A stretch of DNA of 18,041 bases from UMGS755 sp045597205 (GTDB lineage Bacteria > Bacillota > Clostridia > UBA1381 > UBA9506), in contig JAZODT010000049.1 in assembly GCA_045597205.1 (NCBI GenBank), positions 1-18,041 on the forward strand, written 5' to 3'. Positions 1 to 7,009 of this stretch are shown here, piece after piece; the first letter of the stretch is position 1, and every line of letters begins with the position of its first letter. The translations under genes and the position numbers were made by a program. The notes beneath the pieces are model-generated. The model saw only the letters and a list, made by a program, of their open reading frames with translations, was not told the origin of the DNA and made no database searches.

Positions 1-113
1 TAGCAAAACTCGGATGAGGTGGTGAAGTAATAAATTGCGATGTTTAACGATTGCATTCGCAATCTACACCTCACCACCGTCTGCAACGGAGCCTCTCGAA
101 AAGCGAGAGGCCT
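1..113. repeat. Palindromic intergenic repeat, cut by window edge
   Basis: Non-coding. It begins with a segment (tagcaaaactcgg) that recurs in near-identical form at about 313-323. Nested inverted repeats follow: ggtggtga at 17-24 against tcaccacc near 71-78, and attgcga (34-40) against tcgcaat (57-63). A hairpin at about 91-111 (gcctctcg, 5-nt loop, cgagaggc) closes it. The layout matches the element at 277-432: a common left segment, a variable palindromic stem, then a second hairpin. This suggests two members of one MITE-like family. Its left end lies outside the window. Confidence 0.5.
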
Positions 114-276
114 GCAAAAAACAACCCATTTATGGGTAGCAAGTAATAGTTGCATGGCTGGCAGGCCAATAAAAAGTGCACTTGTGCGCAGCCAGTAGTG
201 GGTAGGGCTATGCCCGAAAATGAAAAACCACCCGCTATGCGGGTGGATATTTATCGTGCCCCCTAGCAAAACCATA
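114..276. other. Non-coding spacer with hairpins
   Basis: No credible ORF. Short hairpins include acccat/atgggt at 124-137, gggc-tat-gccc near 206-216, and the terminator-like hairpin listed separately at 228-246. Confidence 0.4.
222..246 (-). terminator. Terminator-like hairpin, minus strand
   Basis: An 8-bp GC-rich stem (ccacccgc / gcgggtgg) with a 3-nt loop at 228-246. Read on the minus strand it is followed by a T run (complement of a223-a227). It could be a second, distal terminator behind the hydrogenase operon, or part of the repeat cluster. Confidence 0.45.
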
Positions 277-432
277 CTTTGCCTCCCTTGCCTAAAGGGA
301 GGTGGGTTTGCGTAGCAAACTCGGAGGGATTGTAATTGTTAAAATAGGATAAAAGCAAATAAAGAAATATAATAAAACAATCCCTCAGTCTCACAGCGTT
401 CGACAGATCCCTTTACACAAGGGGGCCTTTGT
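277..432. repeat. MITE-like palindromic intergenic element
   Basis: About 156 bp with no ORF. The core is a perfect 10-bp inverted repeat, gagggattgt (324-333) and acaatccctc (377-386), around an AT-rich centre. The outer parts also mirror each other: tttgcctccctt near 278-289 and aagggggcctttg near 419-431. A small inner hairpin (gtttgcgtagcaaac, 305-319) sits on the left. It has no transposase of its own. A fragment of similar style (ccttcctctaaaggggaag) follows at about 443-461. Confidence 0.55.
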
Positions 433-480
433 TTTTTATAAGCCTTCCTCTAAAGGGGAAGACCAACACGGTTTAAGGAT

Positions 481-526
481 AAAAAAATCCCCAGTGCCTA
501 AGGGAGTTAAACTCGCACCGGGGATT
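481..526 (-). terminator. Intrinsic terminator of the hydrogenase operon
   Basis: Read on the minus strand, aatccccggtgc pairs with gcactggggatt (stem with one mismatch) and is followed by seven T residues (complement of a481-a487). It lies 30 nt after the hydA stop codon and is the natural end of the operon transcript. Confidence 0.85.
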
Positions 527-555
527 GTAATATTTTACTGTTTAATTGCTACTAA

Positions 556-2298
556 TCAATATTTGGGTCTTTCGTGATAATGAGTGTGCAGCAGTTTGTG
601 AGATTTGTGACCGCAGGGCTCACCCAGATATTCTTCATAAATCTTCTTGATATAGGGATTATCGTGAGATTTTCTTAAAGAGAGAGCTCTGTCTTCAGCA
701 TAGAGAGCTTTAGCACGTTCAGCCTTTAAGTCAATTTCTGCCTGCAGCTTTGCGGGCTGGATGGGCTGACCGCCACCGGTTACACAACCGCCGGGACAAG
801 CCATAATTTCGATGAAGTGATAGTTTGCTTTGCCATCACGGATGGATTCTAACAGTTTTCTTGCATTGCCTAAGCCGTGTGCAACAGCAACCTTAACATC
901 TAAATCACCAATGGTAACGGTTGCTTCTTTAATACCCTCAGTACCTCTAACGGCTTCATATTCAACTTCGTCAAATGTTTTGCCGGTGAGAACTTCAGAT
1001 ACGGTACGCAGAGCAGCTTCCATAACACCGCCGGTAGCACCGAAGATAACGCCGGCGCCGGTAGCTTCATCACCAAAGGGAGAATCAAACACTGCATCTT
1101 CTAACTTATTAAATTCAATGCCGGCTTCTTTAATCATTTTAGCCAGCTCGCGGGTGGTGATAACTGCATCAACATCAGGATAACCTGTGCCGGACAGTTC
1201 TTCACGCTGTGCTTCAAACTTCTTAGCAGTACAGGGCATAACAGAAACAACATAAATGTCTTTCGGGTCAATGCCTGCTTTTTCAGCATAGTAGGATTTC
1301 AGCACGGCACCATACATCTCGTGAGGAGATTTAGCGGTGGACAGATTGTCCAGAAAATCGGGGAAGTTATGTTCGCAGAACTTAACCCAACCAGGGCTGC
1401 AAGAAGTGATTAAGGGCAGCTTGCCGCCTTCTTTAATGCGGTTTAACAACTCGGTGCCTTCTTCCATAATGGTAAGATCTGCAGCAAAGTCAGTATCAAA
1501 TACCTTATCAAAGCCCAGCATCTTTAAGGCAGCAGCCATTTTGCCGGTAACCGGTGTGCCGATAGGCAGACCAAATTCTTCACCTAAAGCTGCACGAACA
1601 GCAGGAGCAGTTTGCACAACAACGTGCTTGGTTTCATCAGCCAGTGCATTCCAAACGGGTTCTAAGCCGTCTTTTTCGTGGAGTGCACCAACAGGACAAA
1701 TAGCAATACACTGACCGCACATAGCACAATCGGTTTCGTTTAAGGATTTATCGAAAGAGCTGCCGATTTTGGTTTTGAAGCCTCTTTCGGTGGCATCGAT
1801 AACGCCAACTGTCTGAATTTTCTTACAAACAGCTACACAGCGACGGCAGAGAATACATTTGCTGTTATCACGAACGATAGAGGGAGAGAAATCATCAATG
1901 GTAGAAGGTGTATATTCGCCTTCGTAGGGGATTTCTGTCACATTCAGTTCTTCAGCTAATTTCTGCAGTTCGCAGTTACGGTTTCTAACGCAGGTCAAGC
2001 AGTTTCTGTTGTGGTTGGAGAGCATCAGCTCTAAAACTGCCTTTCTTGCTTTTCTAACGCGGGCAGTGTTGGTATAAACCTCCATGCCCTCGTTTACGGG
2101 ATATACGCAAGCGGTTACTAAAGTTCTTGCACCTTTAACTTCAACAAGACACATTCTGCATGCGCCGATTTCATTAATGTCTTTTAAATAACAAAGTGTG
2201 GGAATATCAATACCGGCCTGACGTGCAGCCTGCAGAATGGTGTAATCCTGAGGTACAGAAAGGCTTTGGCCATTAATTGTAATATTAACCATTTCCAT
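556..2298 (-). CDS. hydA: [FeFe] hydrogenase catalytic subunit (HydA/HndD type)
   Basis: Catalytic subunit of a soluble NAD(P)-linked, probably electron-bifurcating [FeFe] hydrogenase that reversibly reduces protons to H2. The 580 residues show the full modular order: an N-terminal [2Fe-2S] domain (C36, C47, C50, C64), the His-Cys3 cluster site (H96, C100, C103, C109), two [4Fe-4S] motifs (C148/151/154/158 and C191/194/197/201), then the H-cluster domain with L1 TSCSPGW (298-304), L2 MPCTAKKFE (354-362, C356) and L3 with C501 and C505. Length and order match HndD-type enzymes. ATG is preceded by AAAGGAGG about 11 nt upstream. It is last in the operon, 21 nt after hydB. L1 has Ser where CpI-type enzymes have a second Cys. 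H-cluster maturases (HydE, HydF, HydG) are not in this window. Confidence 0.97.
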   Translation of the reverse strand: MEMVNITINGQSLSVPQDYTILQAARQAGIDIPTLCYLKDINEIGACRMCLVEVKGARTLVTACVYPVNEGMEVYTNTARVRKARKAVLELMLSNHNRNCLTCVRNRNCELQKLAEELNVTEIPYEGEYTPSTIDDFSPSIVRDNSKCILCRRCVAVCKKIQTVGVIDATERGFKTKIGSSFDKSLNETDCAMCGQCIAICPVGALHEKDGLEPVWNALADETKHVVVQTAPAVRAALGEEFGLPIGTPVTGKMAAALKMLGFDKVFDTDFAADLTIMEEGTELLNRIKEGGKLPLITSCSPGWVKFCEHNFPDFLDNLSTAKSPHEMYGAVLKSYYAEKAGIDPKDIYVVSVMPCTAKKFEAQREELSGTGYPDVDAVITTRELAKMIKEAGIEFNKLEDAVFDSPFGDEATGAGVIFGATGGVMEAALRTVSEVLTGKTFDEVEYEAVRGTEGIKEATVTIGDLDVKVAVAHGLGNARKLLESIRDGKANYHFIEIMACPGGCVTGGGQPIQPAKLQAEIDLKAERAKALYAEDRALSLRKSHDNPYIKKIYEEYLGEPCGHKSHKLLHTHYHERPKY

Positions 2299-2319
2299 TT
2301 TAAAAACTTCCTCCTTTCG

Positions 2320-4116
2320 TTATTGAACAATAATTGCATTGAATTTACATTTTTCAATACAAGCGCCGCACTTAATACATTTATCCTGGTCAATGGTGAA
2401 GGGGCTCTTAATTTCACCGGAAATTGCATTAACAGGGCACTGTCTTGCACACAGGCTGCAGCCCTTACACTTATCAGCCACGATGGTGTAGCTAACCAGG
2501 GCTTTACATACGCCTGCAGGACATTTCTTGTCAACAACGTGAGCTTCATATTCATCTCTGAAATAACGCAGAGTAGAAAGAACAGGGTTGGGAGCTGTTT
2601 GACCCAGACCGCACAGAGCAGATTCTTTGATGTTATAAGCCAAAGCTTCCAGTCTGTCAAGGTCTTCTAAAGTACCTTTACCCTGGGTAATTTTTTCTAA
2701 GATTTCCAGCATGCGTTTGGTACCGATACGGCAGGGGGTACATTTACCGCAGGACTCGTCAACGGTGAACTCTAAGAAGAACTTAGCAATGTCAACCATG
2801 CAGTTGTCCTCGTCCATAACGATTAAACCACCGGAACCCATCATAGAACCAATCTGAATCAGTGAGTCGTAGTCAATGGCAACATCCAAGAGTGATGCAG
2901 GGATACAACCGCCGGAAGGACCACCGGTTTGTGCTGCTTTGAATTTTTTGCCGTTTGGAATACCGCCACCGATTTCTTCAACGATTTCGCGAAGAGTGGT
3001 ACCCATGGGAACTTCCACAAGGCCGGTGTTGTTGATTTTTCCGCCCAGAGCGAATACCTTAGTACCCTTGCTCTTCTCAGTACCGATGCCCTGGAACCAT
3101 TCTGCACCATTTAAGATAATCTGCGGAATGTTAGCATAGGTTTCAACGTTATTTAAGAGGGTGGGTTTTTCCCACAAACCTTTAACAGCCGGGAACGGCG
3201 GACGAGGTCTAGGTTCGCCACGCATACCTTCAATAGAGGTCATGAGCGCAGTTTCTTCACCACAAACGAATGCACCGGCACCCAAACGGATATCCAAGTC
3301 AAAAGAGAAGTCTGTGCCGAAGATGTTTTTACCTAACAGTCCGTATTCACGAGCCTGGTCGATAGCGATCTGTAAACGTTTAACAGCAATGGGGTATTCT
3401 GCACGAATGTAAATATAACCCTGCTCAGCGTTAATTGCATAAGCAGCAATAGCCATTGCTTCGATAACAGCATGAGGGTCACCCTCCAAAACGCTTCTAT
3501 CCATGAATGCGCCCGGGTCACCTTCGTCAGCATTACAGCAAACAAATTTGCCGATTACGTTGGGGGACTTAGCAGCCAGCATCCATTTGATACCGGTGGG
3601 GAAGCCACCACCACCACGACCACGCAGACCGGAATCTTTAATCACATCGATAACCTGTTCCGGTGTCATTTCGGTTAAGGCTTTACCTAATGCTTTGTAA
3701 CCATCTAACGCAATGTATTCATCAATGTTTTCAGGGTCGATAACACCGCAGTTACGCAGAGCGATACGCATCTGCTTTTTGTAGAAATTTGTATCGTTTA
3801 AGGATTTAACAGAATCCTCCTGAATGGTTTCATCATATAAAAGGCGCGTTACAATACGTCCCTTTAACAGATGTTCAGAAACAATTTCTTCAACATCTTT
3901 AGGTTGCACCATACTGTAGAAAGCACCTTCAGGGTAAACGATGACAACGGGGCCTAAAGCACACAGACCGAAGCAACCCGTTTGAATAACTTTAACTTCT
4001 TTTTCGAGACCTTTTGCTGCAAGCTGTGTCTCAAACTCTTTAATAACCTTTTGGCTGCCGGAAGAGGTACAACCGGTACCGCCGCAGACCAAAACGGTTG
4101 ATCTTGCAAAATCCAT
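2320..4116 (-). CDS. hydB: Hydrogenase NAD(P)H/FMN subunit (HydB/HndC, NuoF-like)
   Basis: Flavin subunit of the hydrogenase complex. It holds FMN, exchanges hydride with NAD(H) or NADP(H), and is the expected bifurcation site. The 598 residues show an N-terminal thioredoxin-like [2Fe-2S] domain (C11, C16, C48, C52), a NuoF core with the glycine-rich NAD/FMN motif GRGGGGFPTG (166-175) and GAGAFVCGEETA (279-290), the NuoF [4Fe-4S] site (C456, C459, C462, C502), a further Cys pair (C532, C537), and a C-terminal 2x[4Fe-4S] ferredoxin domain (C550/553/556/560 and C580/583/586/590). This is the family's standard layout. ATG has AAGGAGG about 10 nt upstream. It lies 18 nt after the HndB-like gene. 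The sequence does not settle NAD versus NADP preference. Confidence 0.96.
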   Translation of the reverse strand: MDFARSTVLVCGGTGCTSSGSQKVIKEFETQLAAKGLEKEVKVIQTGCFGLCALGPVVIVYPEGAFYSMVQPKDVEEIVSEHLLKGRIVTRLLYDETIQEDSVKSLNDTNFYKKQMRIALRNCGVIDPENIDEYIALDGYKALGKALTEMTPEQVIDVIKDSGLRGRGGGGFPTGIKWMLAAKSPNVIGKFVCCNADEGDPGAFMDRSVLEGDPHAVIEAMAIAAYAINAEQGYIYIRAEYPIAVKRLQIAIDQAREYGLLGKNIFGTDFSFDLDIRLGAGAFVCGEETALMTSIEGMRGEPRPRPPFPAVKGLWEKPTLLNNVETYANIPQIILNGAEWFQGIGTEKSKGTKVFALGGKINNTGLVEVPMGTTLREIVEEIGGGIPNGKKFKAAQTGGPSGGCIPASLLDVAIDYDSLIQIGSMMGSGGLIVMDEDNCMVDIAKFFLEFTVDESCGKCTPCRIGTKRMLEILEKITQGKGTLEDLDRLEALAYNIKESALCGLGQTAPNPVLSTLRYFRDEYEAHVVDKKCPAGVCKALVSYTIVADKCKGCSLCARQCPVNAISGEIKSPFTIDQDKCIKCGACIEKCKFNAIIVQ

Positions 4117-4134
4117 GTTCCGTTATCCTCCTTA

Positions 4135-4509
4135 TTATTCTTCTGTAGCGCCGATGGTATATTCAGTGACAACACGACCGTTAACGATGTGTTCGCTGAT
4201 AACCTTCAATGCTTTTTCAGCATCCATCTTAACATAGGTTACTTTTTCCTTACCCGGCGCGATAACCTCAACGATGGGTTCTAATTTACACATGCCGATG
4301 CAGCCTGTCTGTGCAACGGTAACGTGAGATAAATTACGCTTGGCAACTTCTTCAACCAAAGCGGAAAGAACAGGACGAGCACCGGCAGCAATACCGCAGG
4401 TAGCCATGCCGACAACGATGCGGGTTGCATTTGCGTCATCATCTTTACGCATGCCTACTTGATTTTTCATTTTGTTTTTTATGGCTTCGAGTTCAGCTAA
4501 ACTTTTCAT
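4135..4509 (-). CDS. HndB-like thioredoxin-fold [2Fe-2S] ferredoxin
   Basis: Small electron-transfer subunit found in Hnd-type hydrogenase operons, with a thioredoxin-like ferredoxin fold. From the preferred start it has 124 residues. Counted from the longer frame's start at 4533, the cluster Cys are C46 (TCGIAAGA), C78 and C82 (TGCIGMC). The first Cys of the usual four is absent, so one ligand must come from elsewhere or the cluster is atypical; relatives I recall share this. I chose the ATG at 4507-4509 (MKSLAELEA) because an AGAAAGG lies about 11 nt upstream and family members start this way. The in-frame ATGs at 4533 and 4518 have no well-placed Shine-Dalgarno. It sits between the GHKL gene and hydB, behind a 4546-4603 hairpin. 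Confidence 0.88.
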   Translation of the reverse strand: MKSLAELEAIKNKMKNQVGMRKDDDANATRIVVGMATCGIAAGARPVLSALVEEVAKRNLSHVTVAQTGCIGMCKLEPIVEVIAPGKEKVTYVKMDAEKALKVISEHIVNGRVVTEYTIGATEE

Positions 4510-4545
4510 ATTTTTCATAGCCTTTCTGCCCATAGAATTATGTTT

Positions 4546-4603
4546 TTAACCGAATACGCTGATATCATGGGCCGATATTGCGTTTGTCATTTGTTTCGGT
4601 TAA
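4546..4603 (-). other. Intergenic RNA hairpin within the hyd operon
   Basis: A perfect 9-bp inverted repeat (ttaaccgaa 4546-4554, ttcggttaa 4595-4603) encloses two more paired blocks: ACGC (4556-4559) with GCGT (4580-4583), and ATATC (4562-4566) with GATAT (4574-4578), with a 7-nt loop. It spans the GHKL stop codon and the leader of the HndB-like gene. On the minus strand it is followed by A residues, not U, so it is not an ordinary terminator for this operon. It may act in RNA processing, stability or translation. Confidence 0.6.
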
Positions 4604-5148
4604 GCGGGCTGTGTGATTTCTGCAAGTCCTTCTTTGATATAATCTGTGAGCCACAAAATAATCTCAGGACCAGACAGTTCCACGTCGCCTAAAATTTGTC
4701 TTATTTCTCGGGTGTCCAGTAAAAATTCCCGCCCGTCAACAGTGTGACGGTAAAGGAAATCTATTTCAGGATTGCCGGAGAGGACTGTAATAATGGTTTC
4801 TGCCATATCTCCCAAAGGCTGACGGTCAATGTGGTTATACGTAAACGTTGCACAGACCGTGGTGCCCTTTCCTTTTTCCGAGGCGATGGAGAAGGTACCA
4901 TCAGTTGCTTCTGCTGCAGCTTTAAACAAAGAAAGCCCCATGCCCACTTTGCGTGTGGTGCGGGTGGTTCGGAAAGGATCTGTTACGGTTTTTAAAAAGT
5001 CAGCATCCATGCCGCAACCATCATCTGAGATGGTGACGGACAATAGATTATCCTTTTTGTCTTCGCAAACAGTTAAACCGATTAGACTGGCACCGGCTTT
5101 GACGGAATTGTTAATCACATCTAAAATGTGGAGAGATATTTCAAGCAT
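4600..5148 (-). CDS. GHKL-type ATP-binding protein of the hydrogenase operon
   Basis: A 182-residue protein whose first ~105 residues form a histidine-kinase-like (GHKL) ATPase domain: N box DVINNSVKAGA (10-20), G1 DDGCGM (42-47), G2 VGMGLSL (68-74) and G3 KGKGTT (92-97). There is no dimerisation/phospho-His domain, no sensor and no membrane segment. The ~75-residue C-terminal part is unrecognised. It resembles anti-sigma-factor-like ATPases more than a complete kinase. It starts 9 nt after the hydC stop, so it is translated with the complex. Similar genes occur in clostridial hydrogenase operons, but their job is unclear; a regulator or assembly factor is inference. The Shine-Dalgarno is weak, suggesting translational coupling to hydC. 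Confidence 0.88.
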   Translation of the reverse strand: MLEISLHILDVINNSVKAGASLIGLTVCEDKKDNLLSVTISDDGCGMDADFLKTVTDPFRTTRTTRKVGMGLSLFKAAAEATDGTFSIASEKGKGTTVCATFTYNHIDRQPLGDMAETIITVLSGNPEIDFLYRHTVDGREFLLDTREIRQILGDVELSGPEIILWLTDYIKEGLAEITQPA

Positions 5149-5157
5149 AGTTCACAC

Positions 5158-5658
5158 TCAGTCGTTGTATTTTGCTAAAATCTTGTCAACGTCGTCAACG
5201 GTTAATTTACCGTAAACCTCATCGTTAACAGTGAGTACCGGCGCCAAACCGCAAGCACCGATGCAACGAGTTGCCTCGATGGAAAATTTGCCGTCCGGTG
5301 TGCTATTGCTACCCTCGGGCATTCCTAGCTTTTCTCTGATTTTGTTTAAAATGTCACCAGAACCCTTAACATAGCAAGCAGTACCGAGACAAACGCCAAT
5401 GTGGTACTTGCCTTTGGGCTCTGTGGTGAACTGGGTGTAGAAAGTTACAACACCGTAAATTTCAGCCATGGATATGTTTAAGTTTTTTGAGATGATGGCC
5501 TGCACCTCAACGGGCAGATAGCCATAGATGCCCTGCGCTTCGTGCAACACAGGAATCAACGCGCCGTCTGTGTTTTTGTAGCGGTTGATGACTTCCATCA
5601 ATTTTGCTTCTTGCTCTTTGGTGCCGTTAAAGGCTACCGTCTGTTGTGCGTTCAACAA
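5158..5658 (-). CDS. hydC: Hydrogenase NuoE-like [2Fe-2S] subunit (HydC/HndA)
   Basis: The 24-kDa-type subunit that partners HydB and carries a thioredoxin-fold [2Fe-2S] cluster in the NAD(P)H-oxidising half of the complex. The 166 residues contain an N-terminal helical part (about 1-80) and the cluster ligands C90, C95 (VCLGTAC), C132 and C136 (CIGAC). Length fits the family. The start is TTG (complement of caa 5656-5658), followed by a second TTG codon. An AAGGGGG Shine-Dalgarno 7 nt upstream supports it, and no ATG is nearby. It is the first gene of the operon, with about 108 nt of leader after the predicted promoter and a Rex-like site in that leader. Confidence 0.95.
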   Translation of the reverse strand: MLNAQQTVAFNGTKEQEAKLMEVINRYKNTDGALIPVLHEAQGIYGYLPVEVQAIISKNLNISMAEIYGVVTFYTQFTTEPKGKYHIGVCLGTACYVKGSGDILNKIREKLGMPEGSNSTPDGKFSIEATRCIGACGLAPVLTVNDEVYGKLTVDDVDKILAKYND

Positions 5659-5733
5659 AAATTACCCCCTTGTTATTATTTGTGCAACAAAAAATATTGC
5701 TTACTATATATTTTTTAAAGTTATTGAAAGAAA

Positions 5734-5751
5734 GTGTTAAATAATTAACAA
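5734..5751 (-). promoter_or_regulatory. Rex operator (redox-sensing repressor site)
   Basis: gTGTTAAataaTTAACAa is a 16-bp palindrome around a 4-nt centre. Read on the minus strand it is TTGTTAA-N4-TTAACAC, one base from the established clostridial Rex consensus TTGTTAA-N4-TTAACAA. It sits about 16-33 nt after the predicted start point of the hyd operon, where bound Rex would block transcription. Rex releases DNA when NADH/NAD+ is high, fitting a hydrogenase that disposes of NADH electrons. Confidence 0.8.
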
Positions 5752-5773
5752 TCCCTTATCCATAACCTAATTA

Positions 5774-5802
5774 ATTATACCATTTAAATAAGGAAAAGTC
5801 TA
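5774..5802 (-). promoter_or_regulatory. Sigma-A promoter of the hyd operon
   Basis: On the minus strand: -35 TAGACT (5797-5802), 17-bp spacer, -10 TATAAT (5774-5779) with an extended TGG directly before it. Predicted start is near 5767. Spacing is ideal, and no better promoter lies between this site and hydC. Confidence 0.75.
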
Positions 5803-5934
5803 TAGAAATTATCATAATTTTATTAAAAATATTGTTTTTTGGCGGATTTTCATAAAAAAAAGGAGATTCTCTGTTTGATTATAAATAAATTTTAAAACAA
5901 ATGCAAATAATACTTTTTTTTATGAAGATTTTAT

Positions 5935-5942
5935 GATATACT
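5935..5942 (+). promoter_or_regulatory. Likely extended -10 promoter of truB
   Basis: TGATATACT gives a TGn-extended -10 (TATACT, 5937-5942). No good -35 is visible in the T-rich DNA 17 nt upstream, which is usual for extended -10 promoters. It lies about 105 nt before truB. Confidence 0.45.
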
Positions 5943-6047
5943 ATAGATAAACATAACGAAAATGTGATATAAAAGGGTTGTCCTACCTGTATCAGTATTT
6001 ATGTTTATGCGCATGTGTTGAAAATATGATTGCCGGGAAGTGATGTT

Positions 6048-6947
6048 TTGCTCGGAATGATTAATCTTTATAAGCCAACGGGCAAAACCTCTCATGATAT
6101 GGTTTCTTTTGTCAGACGGACGCTTGGCATAAAACGTGTAGGCCATGCAGGCACACTGGACCCGGAGGCTAGCGGGGTTTTGCCTATTTTAGTAGGCAAA
6201 GCGACAGTCTTATCAGATTTATTAACAGAAAAAAGAAAAACATATATTGCCACTGTGCAATGGGGTATTGAAACAGATACATATGATTTGGCAGGAACGG
6301 TGATAAACCAAAGCGATGTTCGCCCTACACCTTTAGAAATAGAAAAAGCCACAACCGGTTTTTTGGGTGAAATATCCCAGCTGCCGCCCATGTATTCGGC
6401 AGTGAAAATGAACGGAAAAAAACTATATGAACTGGCACGGCAGGGTATGGAGATTGAAAGAAAGCCCCGCAAAGTAACCATTGAGCATATTCGTTGCTTT
6501 AACTTTACTGAAAACAGCTTTCAAATGGAGGTGCGGTGCTCTAAAGGCACCTATATCCGTTCTTTGTGCTATGATTTAGGCAAAAGGTTAGGAACCTGTG
6601 CCACTATGGCGGCACTTGTGAGAACACAAAGCGGTCCCTTTTTGCTGGATGATGCAGTAACGCCGGAGCAGGTGGAAGAAGCAGCAAAGATAGGGAATAT
6701 TGCAGGAATCCTGTTACCACCGGAGACAGTTTTATCGGCATATCGGGCTGTAATCGTGCCGGCTCATGCTGTATCTAGAATTAAAAACGGTCTCAGAATG
6801 CGACCGCAACAATTAGGGATTTGTGAAGCAAAAATTGGAGAATTATTTTGTTTATATGATGAAAAAAAACTTTTGTGCCTTTCTAAAGTGATTGAAAGTG
6901 AAGAAGGGCTGGTTTTAGCCATTGACAAAACATTTTATGAGGTTTAA
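6048..6947 (+). CDS. truB: tRNA pseudouridine(55) synthase TruB
   Basis: Converts U55 in the T loop of tRNAs to pseudouridine. From the chosen start it has 299 residues. The N-terminal motif INLYKPTGKTSHD (5-17) and the catalytic motif HAGTLDPEASG (33-43, with nucleophile D38) are diagnostic, and a PUA-like C-terminal region follows. An ATG in frame at 6030 would add six residues but has no ribosome binding site. The TTG at 6048 has gGGAAGTGAT (6035-6044) at correct spacing and gives MLGMINLYKP, matching family N-termini, so I prefer TTG; the ATG at 6057 is an alternative. truB next to ribF is the conserved order in Firmicutes. Confidence 0.95.
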   Translation: MLGMINLYKPTGKTSHDMVSFVRRTLGIKRVGHAGTLDPEASGVLPILVGKATVLSDLLTEKRKTYIATVQWGIETDTYDLAGTVINQSDVRPTPLEIEKATTGFLGEISQLPPMYSAVKMNGKKLYELARQGMEIERKPRKVTIEHIRCFNFTENSFQMEVRCSKGTYIRSLCYDLGKRLGTCATMAALVRTQSGPFLLDDAVTPEQVEEAAKIGNIAGILLPPETVLSAYRAVIVPAHAVSRIKNGLRMRPQQLGICEAKIGELFCLYDEKKLLCLSKVIESEEGLVLAIDKTFYEV

Positions 6948-6993
6948 CTCTCCGACGGATGTTCCGGACGGAGTTAACAATATAATAAAAACT

Positions 6994-7002
6994 AAGGGAG
7001 GT
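6994..7002 (+). promoter_or_regulatory. Strong Shine-Dalgarno of ribF
   Basis: AAGGGAGGT lies 7 nt before the ribF ATG (7010). A TATAAT at 6981-6986 precedes it without a matching -35. The 62-nt truB-ribF gap also contains a weak hairpin (aactctccg / cggagtt), so ribF probably shares the truB transcript. Confidence 0.6.
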
Positions 7003-7009
7003 AATTCAA

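Noticed and set aside
1..540. CRISPR array in the repeat-rich left end
   Set aside because: Repeats are palindromic, few, differ in stem sequence, and lack regular spacers; no cas genes are present.
2184..2670. Long ORFs overlapping the hydA/hydB boundary on both strands
   Set aside because: They are out-of-frame shadows of two clearly recognised iron-sulfur proteins.
556..5658. Respiratory complex I genes
   Set aside because: NuoE- and NuoF-like subunits are present, but the catalytic gene is [FeFe] hydrogenase and there are no membrane subunits; this is the soluble Hyd/Hnd complex.
5860..5900. Possible leader peptide after aaaaggagat upstream of truB
   Set aside because: The only start (TTG) gives about six codons, lies upstream of the predicted truB promoter, and has no attenuator beside it.
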